Assembly: GCA_021771675.1 (NCBI GenBank)
Contig: JAETOP010000003.1
Coordinates: forward strand, 1-64,000
Origin: Oscillospiraceae bacterium
Lineage (GTDB): Bacteria > Bacillota_A > Clostridia > Oscillospirales > Oscillospiraceae
Direction: 5' to 3'
Length of the DNA: 64,000 nucleotides
Made by a program: the position numbers and the translations under genes
The notes under the pieces: model-generated
Told to the model about the DNA's origin: nothing
Seen by the model: only the letters and a program-made list of their open reading frames with translations
Databases searched by the model: none
Part shown: piece by piece, positions 43,717-51,926 of the stretch
Layout: the number at the start of each line of letters is the position of its first letter
Numbering within the stretch: the stretch's first letter is position 1

Positions 43717-43746
43717 GGGGCTGTCTCGCCAGCGTGAGGCAGCCCC
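43717..43746 (+). terminator. weak terminator-like hairpin
   Basis: GGGGCTGTCTC pairs with GAGGCAGCCCC with one G-T, but no T-run follows. It is placed just after the DUF3048 gene. Confidence 0.4.
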
Positions 43747-43914
43747 ATGAAAACTGCGGCGGGATTTGAATGGGAAAGAAGCCTCGGGGCCTGCCCCTTT
43801 TCTTCGCCAAGTTTTCGCTGTTTCCTTATGTGGAAATTACTTTAAGCTGCCCGAATTTTATCGAGTTGAACAAAAGATAATTAAGAAAAAAAGATGTTTT
43901 GACGGATTTCACAC

Positions 43915-43943
43915 TTTACAAGCGTTGCGGGTTATAGTATAAT
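43915..43943 (+). promoter_or_regulatory. strong promoter of gap
   Basis: TTTACA (43915-43920), 17-bp spacer, perfect TATAAT (43938-43943). An AT-rich stretch (about 43855-43905) lies upstream and could act as an UP element. Confidence 0.8.
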
Positions 43944-44027
43944 GAATCCGTGCGAGAATATCGAAAGCATTCTCATTTACTCGTAAAAAACTGTGAAAAC
44001 AGTAATTTTGAAATGGAGGAAATTCCA

Positions 44028-45044
44028 ATGTCTGTTAAAGTTGCAATCAATGGTTTTGGCCGTATCGGCCGTCTGGCTTTCCGTCAGATGTTCGGCGCTG
44101 AGGGTTTTGAAATCGTTGCCATCAACGATCTGACCTCCCCCAAGATGCTGGCTCACCTGCTGAAGTACGACTCCACCCAGGGCAACTACGCCGCTCAGGG
44201 CCATGTCGTTGAGGCTGGCGAGGACAATATCGTGGTCGACGGCAAGAAGATCACCATTTATGCAAAGGCCAACGCCGCTGAGCTGCCCTGGGGCGAGCTG
44301 GGCGTGGACGTTGTGCTGGAGTGCACCGGCTTCTACACCTCCAAGGCCAAGGCTCAGGCTCACATCGACGCTGGCGCCAAGAAGGTCGTTATCTCCGCTC
44401 CTGCCGGCAATGATCTGCCCACCATCGTTTACAACGTCAACCACAATGTGCTGACCAAGGAAGACAACATCATCTCCGCCGCTTCCTGCACCACCAACTG
44501 CCTGGCTCCCATGGCCAAGGCCCTGAACGACGGCTGGAAGATCCAGTCCGGCATTATGTGCACCATCCACGCCTACACCGGCGACCAGATGATCCTGGAC
44601 GGCCCCCAGCGTAAGGGCGACCTGCGCCGCTCCCGTGCCGGCGCTGTGAACATCGTTCCCAACTCCACCGGCGCTGCCAAGGCCATCGGCCTGGTCATCC
44701 CCGAGCTGAACGGCAAGCTGATCGGCGCTGCCCAGCGTGTGCCCACCCCCACCGGCTCCACCACCATCCTGAATGCCATCGTGGAAGGCGCTCCCACCAA
44801 GGAAGAGATCAACGCTCAGATGAAGGCTGAGGCCACCGAGTCCTTCGGCTACAACGAGGACGAGATCGTCTCCTCCGATGTCATCGGCATGCGGTTCGGC
44901 TCCCTGTTCGATGCCACCCAGACCATGGTTATCAACCTGGGCAACGGCACCAGCCAGGTGCAGGTTGTTTCCTGGTACGACAACGAGAACTCCTATGTTT
45001 CTCAGATGTGCCGCACCATTAAGCACTTCGCTACCCTGCTGTAA
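44028..45044 (+). CDS. gap: glyceraldehyde-3-phosphate dehydrogenase, type I
   Basis: A 338-residue [23 protein letters not shown] is the NAD site, D34 in AINDL marks NAD preference, and the catalytic cysteine C154 sits in [41 protein letters not shown] and SWYDNENSY are intact. It makes 1,3-bisphosphoglycerate in glycolysis. Codon use is biased towards T-ending Gly/Ala/Val codons compared with neighbours, as expected for a highly expressed gene. GGAGGA lies seven bases before the ATG; strong promoter and terminator enclose it as a single gene. Confidence 0.98.
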   Translation: MSVKVAINGFGRIGRLAFRQMFGAEGFEIVAINDLTSPKMLAHLLKYDSTQGNYAAQGHVVEAGEDNIVVDGKKITIYAKANAAELPWGELGVDVVLECTGFYTSKAKAQAHIDAGAKKVVISAPAGNDLPTIVYNVNHNVLTKEDNIISAASCTTNCLAPMAKALNDGWKIQSGIMCTIHAYTGDQMILDGPQRKGDLRRSRAGAVNIVPNSTGAAKAIGLVIPELNGKLIGAAQRVPTPTGSTTILNAIVEGAPTKEEINAQMKAEATESFGYNEDEIVSSDVIGMRFGSLFDATQTMVINLGNGTSQVQVVSWYDNENSYVSQMCRTIKHFATLL

Positions 45045-45060
45045 TTTCACACAGTTATAA

Positions 45061-45093
45061 AAACAAGGACTGCTTCGGCAGTCCTTGTTTTTT
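45061..45093 (+). terminator. terminator of gap
   Basis: AAACAAGGACTGC with its complement around a stable TTCG tetraloop, followed by a T-run. Confidence 0.93.
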
Positions 45094-45178
45094 ACCGTGC
45101 GCCCAACAGCGCTTTTGCGGCCCCTACGGGGTGTGGGGTGTGTAAAGAAAATTCCTACCCCCTAATGCTCTCCCATCT

Positions 45179-46687
45179 TTACGTCAATTCCTCCGCCAGC
45201 CCGCTGAATTCGGACTCCAGGGGATTTTTCTTAGGAGCGAGCTTTTTGACATACTCCACCGCTTTGGTGGCCTGATCCAGGCTCAGCAGGGTGCCGGCAC
45301 CGGCGATGCAGCCACCGGGGCAGGCCATACCCTCCAGCAGATAACCGTTGTATTTCCCCGCCTTGGCCATGGTCATCAGCTTCCGGCAGTCCCGCAGTCC
45401 TTCAGCGTTGGCAACCTTGATCTCCATATCCGGGTGCTGCTCGTGGATGATGTCCACCACAGCCTGGGCCACGCCTCCCGCCACGGCGAAGCCACGCCCG
45501 GCGGCGGTTCCGGCATCGGGCACCTCACTGCTCTCTTCCAGGGATTCCAGGTCGATCTCCTTGGCTTCAAACATGCCCTGGAGCTCTTCAAAGGTCAGCA
45601 CAAAGTCCACGTCGGAGCGAATGTTCTCCCGGATGGCCTCCAGCTTTTTGGCGGCGCAGGGCCCAACGAACACGATTTTGGCGTTGGGCTCCTCCTTTTT
45701 CACCATGCGGGCGGTGTAGACCATGGGGGTCAGGGTCATGGAGATGTTCTTCGCCTGGGCGGGGAAGAGCTTGTGAACCATGGAGTGCCAGGCTGGGCAG
45801 CAGGAGGTTGCCATAAAGGGCTGGTTGGCGGGCACATTCTCCACAAAATCCTTGGCCTCTTCCACGGCGCAGATGTCCGCTCCTATGGCCACCTCTACCA
45901 CCCGCTCAAAGCCCAGCTCTTTCAGTCCTGTCACCAGCCTGGGCAGAGAGATGTCCTTGCCGAACTGGCGGGCAAAGGCCGGGGCCATGATGGCAATGAC
46001 CTTCTCGCCCTCCATGATGGAGCGAACCACCTGGTAGATTTGCCCCTTGTCCACAATGGCGCCGAAGGGGCAGCTCACCAGACACTGGCCGCAGGAAACG
46101 CATTTCTCCTGGCTGATGGTGGCACGGCCATGCTCATCCATGCCGATGGCATCCATGCCGCAGGCCGCCTGACAGGGCCGCTCCAGATGGATGATGGCGT
46201 GATAGGAACAGGCGGCAGCGCACTTGCCGCAGCGGATGCACTTGCCGGGGTCAATGCGGCTTTTGCCATTGACAAAGGAGATGGCCTCCCGGGGGCACAC
46301 CTGCTGACAGGAGGCAGCCAGGCAGTTCTGGCAGCTCTCGGTGACCCGATACTGATTGCTGGGGCAGGCATGGCAGGCGTAGGGAATGATATTGATAAGA
46401 GGGGGCTCATAATACTGCTGAGCGATGGCGGCGTGGTCCATGCCCTCGGTAATCAGGCTCCGGGTTTGGACACTGCGAACGGAAAGGCCCATGGCCAGCC
46501 GCACCCGCTCCCCGGCAATGGCCCGTTCCAGGAAGATGGACTCCCGGTGCAGCGGCTGGTCTCCGGGAACAATGAGAAAGGGCAGGTCCTCCGCCTTGGT
46601 GTAATCCTGGCCGGAATAGGCAAGCCTTGCCACCTCCGTAAAAACTTTTTTGCGAATATCGGTGATGAGAGACGGAATTCCACGCAT
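45179..46687 (-). CDS. monomeric [FeFe] hydrogenase, group B-like
   Basis: A 502-residue iron-only hydrogenase. Four cysteine-rich stretches at about 105-131, 150-160 and 196-206 (CIRCGKCAAAC, CVSCGQCLVSC) carry [4Fe-4S] clusters. The H-cluster motifs are L1 TSCCPAW (294-300), L2 GPCAAKKLE (342-350) and L3 EGMACPGGC (452-460). L2 has GPC instead of the MPC of group A, and the tail after L3 reads IAGAG, not GGGQP; both suggest a group B enzyme, a group common in Clostridia and poorly characterised. It may evolve or sense H2 with ferredoxin. No maturases (HydEFG) are in the window. Confidence 0.9.
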   Translation of the reverse strand: MRGIPSLITDIRKKVFTEVARLAYSGQDYTKAEDLPFLIVPGDQPLHRESIFLERAIAGERVRLAMGLSVRSVQTRSLITEGMDHAAIAQQYYEPPLINIIPYACHACPSNQYRVTESCQNCLAASCQQVCPREAISFVNGKSRIDPGKCIRCGKCAAACSYHAIIHLERPCQAACGMDAIGMDEHGRATISQEKCVSCGQCLVSCPFGAIVDKGQIYQVVRSIMEGEKVIAIMAPAFARQFGKDISLPRLVTGLKELGFERVVEVAIGADICAVEEAKDFVENVPANQPFMATSCCPAWHSMVHKLFPAQAKNISMTLTPMVYTARMVKKEEPNAKIVFVGPCAAKKLEAIRENIRSDVDFVLTFEELQGMFEAKEIDLESLEESSEVPDAGTAAGRGFAVAGGVAQAVVDIIHEQHPDMEIKVANAEGLRDCRKLMTMAKAGKYNGYLLEGMACPGGCIAGAGTLLSLDQATKAVEYVKKLAPKKNPLESEFSGLAEELT

Positions 46688-46782
46688 AGTCTGTCCTCCT
46701 GAAGATTTTTTCTTTCATTCTATCAGACCCGGCCCCCGGGGTCAAGGACGAATGGACAGGAAAAACAGAGAAATTGCTCTAT

Positions 46783-46943
46783 GGCAACACCGCACAATGG
46801 GAGCCTCGGCTTTCGGCGGATCTTTTTCCCCATCTGTGCAGTTTGAAAAGTGGGAAATACACAAAGTATTCCCGCTCTTTTCAAACTTTCAGCTGGAGCA
46901 AAATCCCTCGCCGAAAGCTCTTGCCCCATTATGCGGTGTTGCC
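46783..46943. mobile_element. 161-bp palindromic MITE, family A copy 2
   Basis: Same element as 4525-4685 in the opposite orientation, six base differences seen. The ends are GGCAACACCGCACAATGGG and its partner. It is flanked by CTAT on both sides (46779-46782 and 46944-46947), a clean 4-bp target duplication. It lies between the hydrogenase gene and dacF. Confidence 0.88.
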
Positions 46944-46997
46944 CTATCATTCTCTGGGAGAAACACGCATAGAATCCATCAGAATGGAGGGGTGACT

Positions 46998-48155
46998 ATG
47001 AAACGTGTACTGGCAGCACTGCTGGCCGGGGTGCTGACGGCTTCGCTGCTTCCCCGGCGGGCGTGGGCTGTGAATCTGGATTTGAACGCAAAAAGCGCCC
47101 TGCTGATGGATGTAGCCACCGGCACGGTGCTCTATGAGAAGGAGTGCCACGAGAAGCTGGCTCCCGCCAGCGTGACCAAGGTGATGACCATGCTGCTGAT
47201 TATGGAGGCGGTGGACTCCGGCAGAATTCAGCTCACCGATTCCGTGACCGCCTCGGAGGCCGCCGCTGCCAAGGGGGGCAGCCAGGTTTATCTGAAGGTG
47301 GGGGAGACCATGCCGGTGTCCGACATGCTGAAATCCATCGCCGTCTCCTCCGCCAACGACTGCGCCTGCGCCATGGCGGAAATGCTCGCAGGAAGCGAAT
47401 CCGCCTTCGTGGAGCAGATGAACCGCCGGGCAGAGGAGCTGGGGATGGCGGACACCCATTTTGTCAACTGCACCGGCCTGGATGACAGCCCGGAGGCACA
47501 GGAGCACCGAACCAGCGCCTATGACATTGCGCTGATGTCCCGGGAGCTGCTGAAAAACCACCCGGACATCAAAAAATACACCACCATCTGGATGGATACG
47601 GTGCGAAACGGCGCGTTCGGCCTGTCCAATACCAACAAGCTCATCCGCTTTTACTCCGGGGCCACGGGACTGAAAACCGGCTTCACCACCGGGGCGGGAT
47701 ACTGCCTGTCCGCCTCCGCCAAGCGGGAGGGGATGGAGCTGATTGCCGTGGTCATGGGCTGTGAAAGCTCGCAAAAGCGCACCGCCGACTGTAAGGCCCT
47801 GCTGGACTATGGCTACGCCACCTATTCCGTGGTGCGTCCGGGGCTGAAGGAAGGAAGAACCGTAGCGGTACACCTGGGAAAGCAGTCATCCGTCCCCGTG
47901 GAGCTGGTGGAACGCCGGGAGATTCTGGTGGACAAAGCCAAAAGGACCACCCTCTCCGCCAAGGTGGAGCTGGTGCAGGCAGTTCCGGCCCCGGTGGAAA
48001 AGGGCCAGAAGCTGGGAATCATCAAGGTCTATTCCGATGAGCGGATGTTAATCCAGCTCCCCCTGGTGGCCGGAGCGGCGGTGGAGAAGCTTGGCTTTTT
48101 GGATGTGTACAAAATGGTCCTCCACCGGGTGGCAGGAAACAAGTCTGAGATATAG
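46998..48155 (+). CDS. dacF: D-alanyl-D-alanine carboxypeptidase (PBP5/DacF-like)
   Basis: A 385-residue penicillin-binding protein. A signal peptide (about 1-24, ending RAWA) precedes the peptidase S11 domain with S58-VT-K61 (APASVTKVMT), S118-A-N120 (SSANDCA) and KTG in TGLKTGFTTGAGYCLS. A C-terminal PBP5-type domain follows (about 285-370). It trims the fifth D-alanine from peptidoglycan stem peptides. GGAGGGGTG lies before the ATG. The in-frame sequence further upstream crosses the MITE and is not coding. Confidence 0.93.
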   Translation: MKRVLAALLAGVLTASLLPRRAWAVNLDLNAKSALLMDVATGTVLYEKECHEKLAPASVTKVMTMLLIMEAVDSGRIQLTDSVTASEAAAAKGGSQVYLKVGETMPVSDMLKSIAVSSANDCACAMAEMLAGSESAFVEQMNRRAEELGMADTHFVNCTGLDDSPEAQEHRTSAYDIALMSRELLKNHPDIKKYTTIWMDTVRNGAFGLSNTNKLIRFYSGATGLKTGFTTGAGYCLSASAKREGMELIAVVMGCESSQKRTADCKALLDYGYATYSVVRPGLKEGRTVAVHLGKQSSVPVELVERREILVDKAKRTTLSAKVELVQAVPAPVEKGQKLGIIKVYSDERMLIQLPLVAGAAVEKLGFLDVYKMVLHRVAGNKSEI

Positions 48156-48733
48156 AATAATGAGTAGTTAGGAATGAGGAATTAGGAATTGACTTAGTCA
48201 ACAGCCAGTCAAATTGGTGTTTGACGGGTTGCGGTGCTTCCCATTTGAGCGTAGTAGGGCGTTAACGTTAAAACTACGTTTCCAGATAAGAGTGTTTGTG
48301 TTTAAGACGGGCATCATCGGCAATGAACTGCCACCACATGATCGCAAAAATGAAAAGCTTTAATATTAACGGGCCAGTAGGGGAGGCTATTAGCCTCCCG
48401 CCTGGTAACGGATTCTGAGTGTTCCGGTGAATGGAGCCAGGCAAAGGCTTTTGAGCTCATGACCCCCTTGTGCAAAGGGGATTGGTGTGCCAATGGCACA
48501 CCGGGGGATTGGCGGTGGGAACCTCGATTCCCGAAAATCCCAATAAGGAGGAAGTGCGTTAAATGGTAGCAGGTTACGGCTTTTGAGGAATCGCTTCCCC
48601 CATGGGAAGGTATTTCCCGACGTACCTGCCATTATTCAACTAATAGCAAAGTGAAGACAATCTAAAAAAGGTTTATCATCTGTCCGATTTATTGGACATA
48701 AAATTGTATATACTGATAATTGTCAAAAAGAGG
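48156..48733. other. repeat-rich intergenic region upstream of tnpB
   Basis: Nearly 580 bp without a gene. It carries GGAATTA tandem copies (about 48173-48189), a family C repeat piece (about 48366-48426, with GGGGAGGCTATTAGCCTCCC as a perfect palindrome) and a GTGTGCCAATGGCACACC palindrome at about 48482-48501. The left end of the TnpB element may lie here, but I could not fix it. Confidence 0.5.
48366..48426. repeat. dispersed repeat family C, copy 2
   Basis: A short palindrome (AGGGGAGGCTATTAGCCTCC region) and TGTTCCGGTGAATGG shared with 13525-13580 and, in reverse, 50697-50735. Confidence 0.6.
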
Positions 48734-48762
48734 ATGACACAGCAAAGCAACTATGATATACT
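48734..48762 (+). promoter_or_regulatory. candidate promoter of the tnpB-like gene
   Basis: ATGACA (48734-48739), 17-bp spacer, TATACT (48757-48762), 22 bp before the ATG. Confidence 0.5.
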
Positions 48763-48784
48763 AGAGCATCAAGGGGGGTACACC

Positions 48785-50145
48785 ATGCACTATGATGAAG
48801 TTGAAAATTATGCAATGAAATGCAGACTGTATCCCACCAGCGAGCAAAAGAGGGCAATCGATGATGCCTTAACTGCGGTGAGAGTGTTCCACAACTGTCT
48901 GGTTTATGATATGTGGAATAATGGTGTAAACCTGATTGAGAAAGTGAAAAAGCGAAAAGACGGTTCGCTTTCTTCGGAACTTGTCCATTTCCCTGATTTA
49001 GATAAGGCAATGACCAAACAATATAAGGATCTGTTAATTGCTCAACATCCAATTATAAAAAAATGTCCTCAAGCAGCATTAACAACCAATGTGGGGCTCA
49101 AGGCAGACTTGAAGAAGGAATTTGGGAAATATCCGATTGAATACCAGAAACCAACATACTACAATGAGTGGCATACTCGACTTTCCTATAGCTATTCAGA
49201 ATCCCTTTCTAAGATTCAACCGACAGATAATCCGAAAATGTTCCGAATCAATCTTGCAATGATTGGAGCGGTGAAGGTAAGAGGATGGAACCCCAAAATC
49301 CGATTTGAAAATGAACAAGATAATTTTCTGGTTTGGGCTTCTGCAAACAAAAGCAAGACAATCACTGTCACGGTCAGCCGTGATCTTGTTGGGGATTACT
49401 TCATCGTTTTTAAGATCAAGAAATGTCTGAAGCCCTTTGCTGAAAGCCCTGGAACGGAGATTGGCATTGACGTAGGAATAAAGGACATAGCTGTATGCTT
49501 GACGGCCAGAAATTTGAGAACCCAAAAACCAAGAAGCTAGAAAAGAAGCATCAGAAAAGATTAAACCGGCAAATGTCCAGAAGATGGGGCCCAAGCAACG
49601 AAGAATACAGAGCGGAGAAAAAGAAAAACGAAGCCCTGCGCAAGGCCCTACTGAATTCAGGTGAGCAGAAAGCAATGGACGGAGTCGCTGAGCCAATAGC
49701 CCCCTCCAAAGGCTATTTGCGGGCAAAGGAGCGGCACGCCAGGCTAAACCGGAAAATCGCAAGAAAACGGGAAGTGTGGAATCATCAGATCAGCCGGAAA
49801 ATCGTTGAAGGGAATGGTTTGATTGCGGTGGAAACGCTGAATGTGTCCGGAATGGTGCGCAACAAACATTTGAGCTATGCCCTGACGGATGCCGCATTTG
49901 GTTCACTTTTGACCGAAATCAAGTATAAATCAGCTTGGCATGGACGAGATGTTCGAGAAATAGGAAAATGGACGCCGTCCAGTAAACGGTGCTCTCACTG
50001 CGGCTACATATACAACAGCGCAGATCAATACCAGCTTAGACCATGGGCTCTTTCCATCCGCTCCTGGAATTGCCCGATATGCGGAGAAAAACACGATAGA
50101 GATATTAACGCCGCAAAAAACATTTTGTTTTTTGCAAAACAGTAG
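48785..50145 (+). pseudogene. TnpB-like RNA-guided nuclease, frameshifted (IS605 OrfB family)
   Basis: Two overlapping frames together make one TnpB/IS605 OrfB protein of about 450 residues. Frame 1 (48785-49540) has the N-terminal part (YAMKCRLYPTSEQKRAID) and RuvC-I GIDVGIKDIAV with D229. Frame 2 (from about 49495) continues LDGQKFENPKTKKLEKK, then RuvC-II with the Glu in LIAVETLNVSGM, a zinc ribbon CSHCG...CPICG, and RuvC-III HDRDINAAKNIL. One base is missing near 49492 (GTATGCTTGACGG), with no slippery sequence, so the gene is probably inactive unless the base is a sequencing error. It is about 40 residues longer than ISDra2 TnpB. No tnpA is nearby. A CRISPR array begins 230 bp downstream. 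Confidence 0.85.
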
Positions 50146-50327
50146 CAGAGTAATTTCCGATACCCAAAAGGGATGGAGGCGCAACCTGTCCCTGGTGCGA
50201 AGTGCAAGCAAGCAAAAATTGTAAGCCGCTCCGCACTGAATAAGGTGTATGAATCTGGTAGTGTTAAACCCGCCGCTGCGAGTTTACACAAGGTAGGAAT
50301 TGCATACATCATCATTTTACGAATATT
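50146..50327 (+). ncRNA. candidate guide-type RNA region (omega RNA or tracrRNA)
   Basis: The stretch between the TnpB stop and the array promoter has short stem-forming pieces (GATACCC/GGGAT, GCGCAACC/GGTGCG) but no ORF. TnpB relatives usually have their guide RNA at this place. GAATTGCA at 50297-50304 matches part of the CRISPR repeat, which could be an anti-repeat or chance. The boundaries and function are inference only. Confidence 0.25.
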
Positions 50328-50357
50328 TTGTGTGAATTGAATAAAAAGTGCTACAAT
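50328..50357 (+). promoter_or_regulatory. candidate promoter of the CRISPR array
   Basis: TTGTGT (50328-50333), 18-bp spacer, TACAAT (50352-50357), which would start transcription about 12 bases before repeat 1. Confidence 0.4.
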
Positions 50358-50375
50358 CATTTGTGGTTTCTTACC

Positions 50376-50541
50376 GTTGCAATTCACGCAGTAGTATGAA
50401 TTGCGAGTTCTGGTTGCGACCCACAAGGGTCTCAGGCTGAATGTTGCAATTCACGCAGTAGTATGAATTGCGAGGTCTTCAGACATTCCGGACACGGCAG
50501 ACACATATTGTTGCAATTCACGCAGTAGTATGAATTGTGAG
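50376..50541. CRISPR. short CRISPR array, 3 repeats and 2 spacers
   Basis: Repeats of 32 nt at 50376-50407, 50443-50474 and 50510-50541; they begin GTTGCAATTCACGCAG and end TGAATTGCGAG. The first two are identical and the last has one change (C to T near its end), typical of a terminal repeat. The two spacers (50408-50442, 50475-50509) are both exactly 35 nt and unrelated to each other. Each repeat folds into a hairpin with arms of about 10 bp. No cas gene lies in the window besides the upstream TnpB-like gene. The 32/35 sizes also fit type I-C arrays. Confidence 0.9.
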
Positions 50542-50916
50542 TTTACGGTGTACAACTGGATTGACGACTGCAGGGGTTTAGTTATCAGTATTAGTAAGCA
50601 AGTTGAAATTTGGTGCACAGGTGCGTGACAGCTCCCTTTACACAAGAGCCTACCTCAAAAAACACAACCTGGTTCCATTCAACGAAGCACTCAGTTATTT
50701 CACCTGGCGGGAGGCTAATAGCCTCCCCTACGGAGTAGCCGAAGGTGCCCACCATTCAATATTCTGCCAAGAAAACGTTACCGGGCGGGTTAGGGCAAAA
50801 TCGATTACCGACCAGCCCCAGGCGAAATTGTCAGCGGCCACTGGCCGCCGCAACAGCGGGTTGCTTGCATTTTTCATCAAAAGGGGGTATCATCAGCACA
50901 GGAGGTGTGATTCCAC
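50542..50916. other. intergenic region with repeat fragments
   Basis: Between the array and the HTH gene. A left-end remnant of MITE family B in reverse (GGTTCCATTCAACGA, about 50667-50690), then family C repeat sequence in reverse (about 50697-50790), then a GTCAGCGGCCACTGGCCGCC segment (about 50829-50855) shared with 35881. No gene is seen. Confidence 0.6.
50697..50860. repeat. dispersed repeat family C, copy 3
   Basis: The reverse complement matches 13471-13550 over most of its length (including TGAATGGTGGGCAC and CCGTAGGGGAGGC), and its right part matches the reverse of 35881-35960. Confidence 0.65.
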
Positions 50917-51363
50917 ATGAATACACAAGAAGTGCTTTTGAACCTGAGAACCAATGCCGGACTCTCCCAGGAAGAACTGGCGGAAAAGCTGTACGTGACC
51001 CGTCAGGCAGTCTCCCGCTGGGAGAACGGGGAAACGGTTCCCAACACGGATACTCTGAAACAATTGTCTAAATTCTTTAATGTATCCATCAACACCCTTT
51101 TGGGCTCTCCCCGGAAGCTGGTATGTCAGTGCTGCGGAATGCCCCTGGAGGATTCCCTCATCAGCCGGGAGCCAGACGGCCAGCTGAACGAGGACTACTG
51201 CAAGTGGTGCTATGCCGACGGGGAATATGTCTATCAGAGCATGGATCAGCTCATCGACTTTTGCGTCGGGCACATGGCAAGCGAAAGCTTCCCGCCGGAG
51301 CAGGTTCGCACCTATTTGGGCGGGCTGCTGCCAAAGCTCAGCTATTGGAAAAAACGGCAATGA
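50917..51363 (+). CDS. XRE-type HTH regulator with zinc-ribbon tail
   Basis: A 148-residue protein. Residues 1-62 are a Cro/C1-type helix-turn-helix (LRTNAGLSQEELAEKL, TRQAVSRWENGETVPN). Residues 70-148 are a zinc-ribbon-like domain with CQCCGMPLED and YCKWCYADGEY, known in Clostridia fused to HTH or alone. It probably regulates its own promoter or nearby genes. AGGAGGTG lies eight bases before the ATG. Nothing in the sequence ties it to the array. Confidence 0.88.
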   Translation: MNTQEVLLNLRTNAGLSQEELAEKLYVTRQAVSRWENGETVPNTDTLKQLSKFFNVSINTLLGSPRKLVCQCCGMPLEDSLISREPDGQLNEDYCKWCYADGEYVYQSMDQLIDFCVGHMASESFPPEQVRTYLGGLLPKLSYWKKRQ

Positions 51364-51526
51364 TTTTCCCTGGAGCCAATACAAATTTCCCTGCTGTCCA
51401 CTGGGGCAGTGGGGATTTTTGATAGAAATAAAATATTTTTGTTTAATAATGGTAAAAAAACGGAAAACCCTTTTCTTTTTCAGCCGGATGTATTATAATG
51501 GCAATAACTTATAGTTATTATATTAT

Positions 51527-51874
51527 GTGCTGATCGGCTTTGCTTAGCAATTCGTTGAATGGAACGATGCAACGGCTTCTGAGGAAGGCTCCCCTGTGTA
51601 AGGGGAGCTGGCAGGTTGTAAGCCGTGACTGAGGGACTGTGCGGTAAAATCTTACGTATTCGCATTCAGTCGGGCGAAAAGGAAATACCTTTCCACATTG
51701 GACTTTAAAAGCGCTTTGCTGCCTGCTGTACAGTCCCTCAGTCAGCTTCGCTGACAGCTCCCCTTACACAGGGGAGCCTTGGGTGCTTCCGCACCAGTGC
51801 AACCAACGAGGAAATGCATAAAATTATAAATTGGCCACTATTCTGCCAGGCTGCTTACTAAAACCGATAAGTAC
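51527..51874. mobile_element. MITE-like element, family B copy 2 (enlarged)
   Basis: Shares its outer segments with 4691-4871 (left: TTGAATGGAACGATG, GGCTTCTGAGGAAGGCTCCC; right: GTGCAACCAACGAGGAAAT, TGGCCACTATTCTGCCAGG). It is 348 bp because about 167 extra bases sit in the middle. The extra part is itself palindromic: TGTGTAAGGGGAGCTG and TGACTGAGGGACTGT pair with ACAGTCCCTCAGTCA and CAGCTCCCCTTACACA. The terminal repeats are less perfect than in copy 1. Confidence 0.75.
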
Positions 51875-51926
51875 ATTCTATTATTATCGGATTTCTTTGA
51901 CATCGATGACGCAAGGAGAAATTACC

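Noticed and set aside
48785..50145. TnpB frameshift as programmed -1 frameshifting
   Set aside because: No slippery heptamer or downstream pseudoknot is visible at the junction and TnpB genes are not known to use it.
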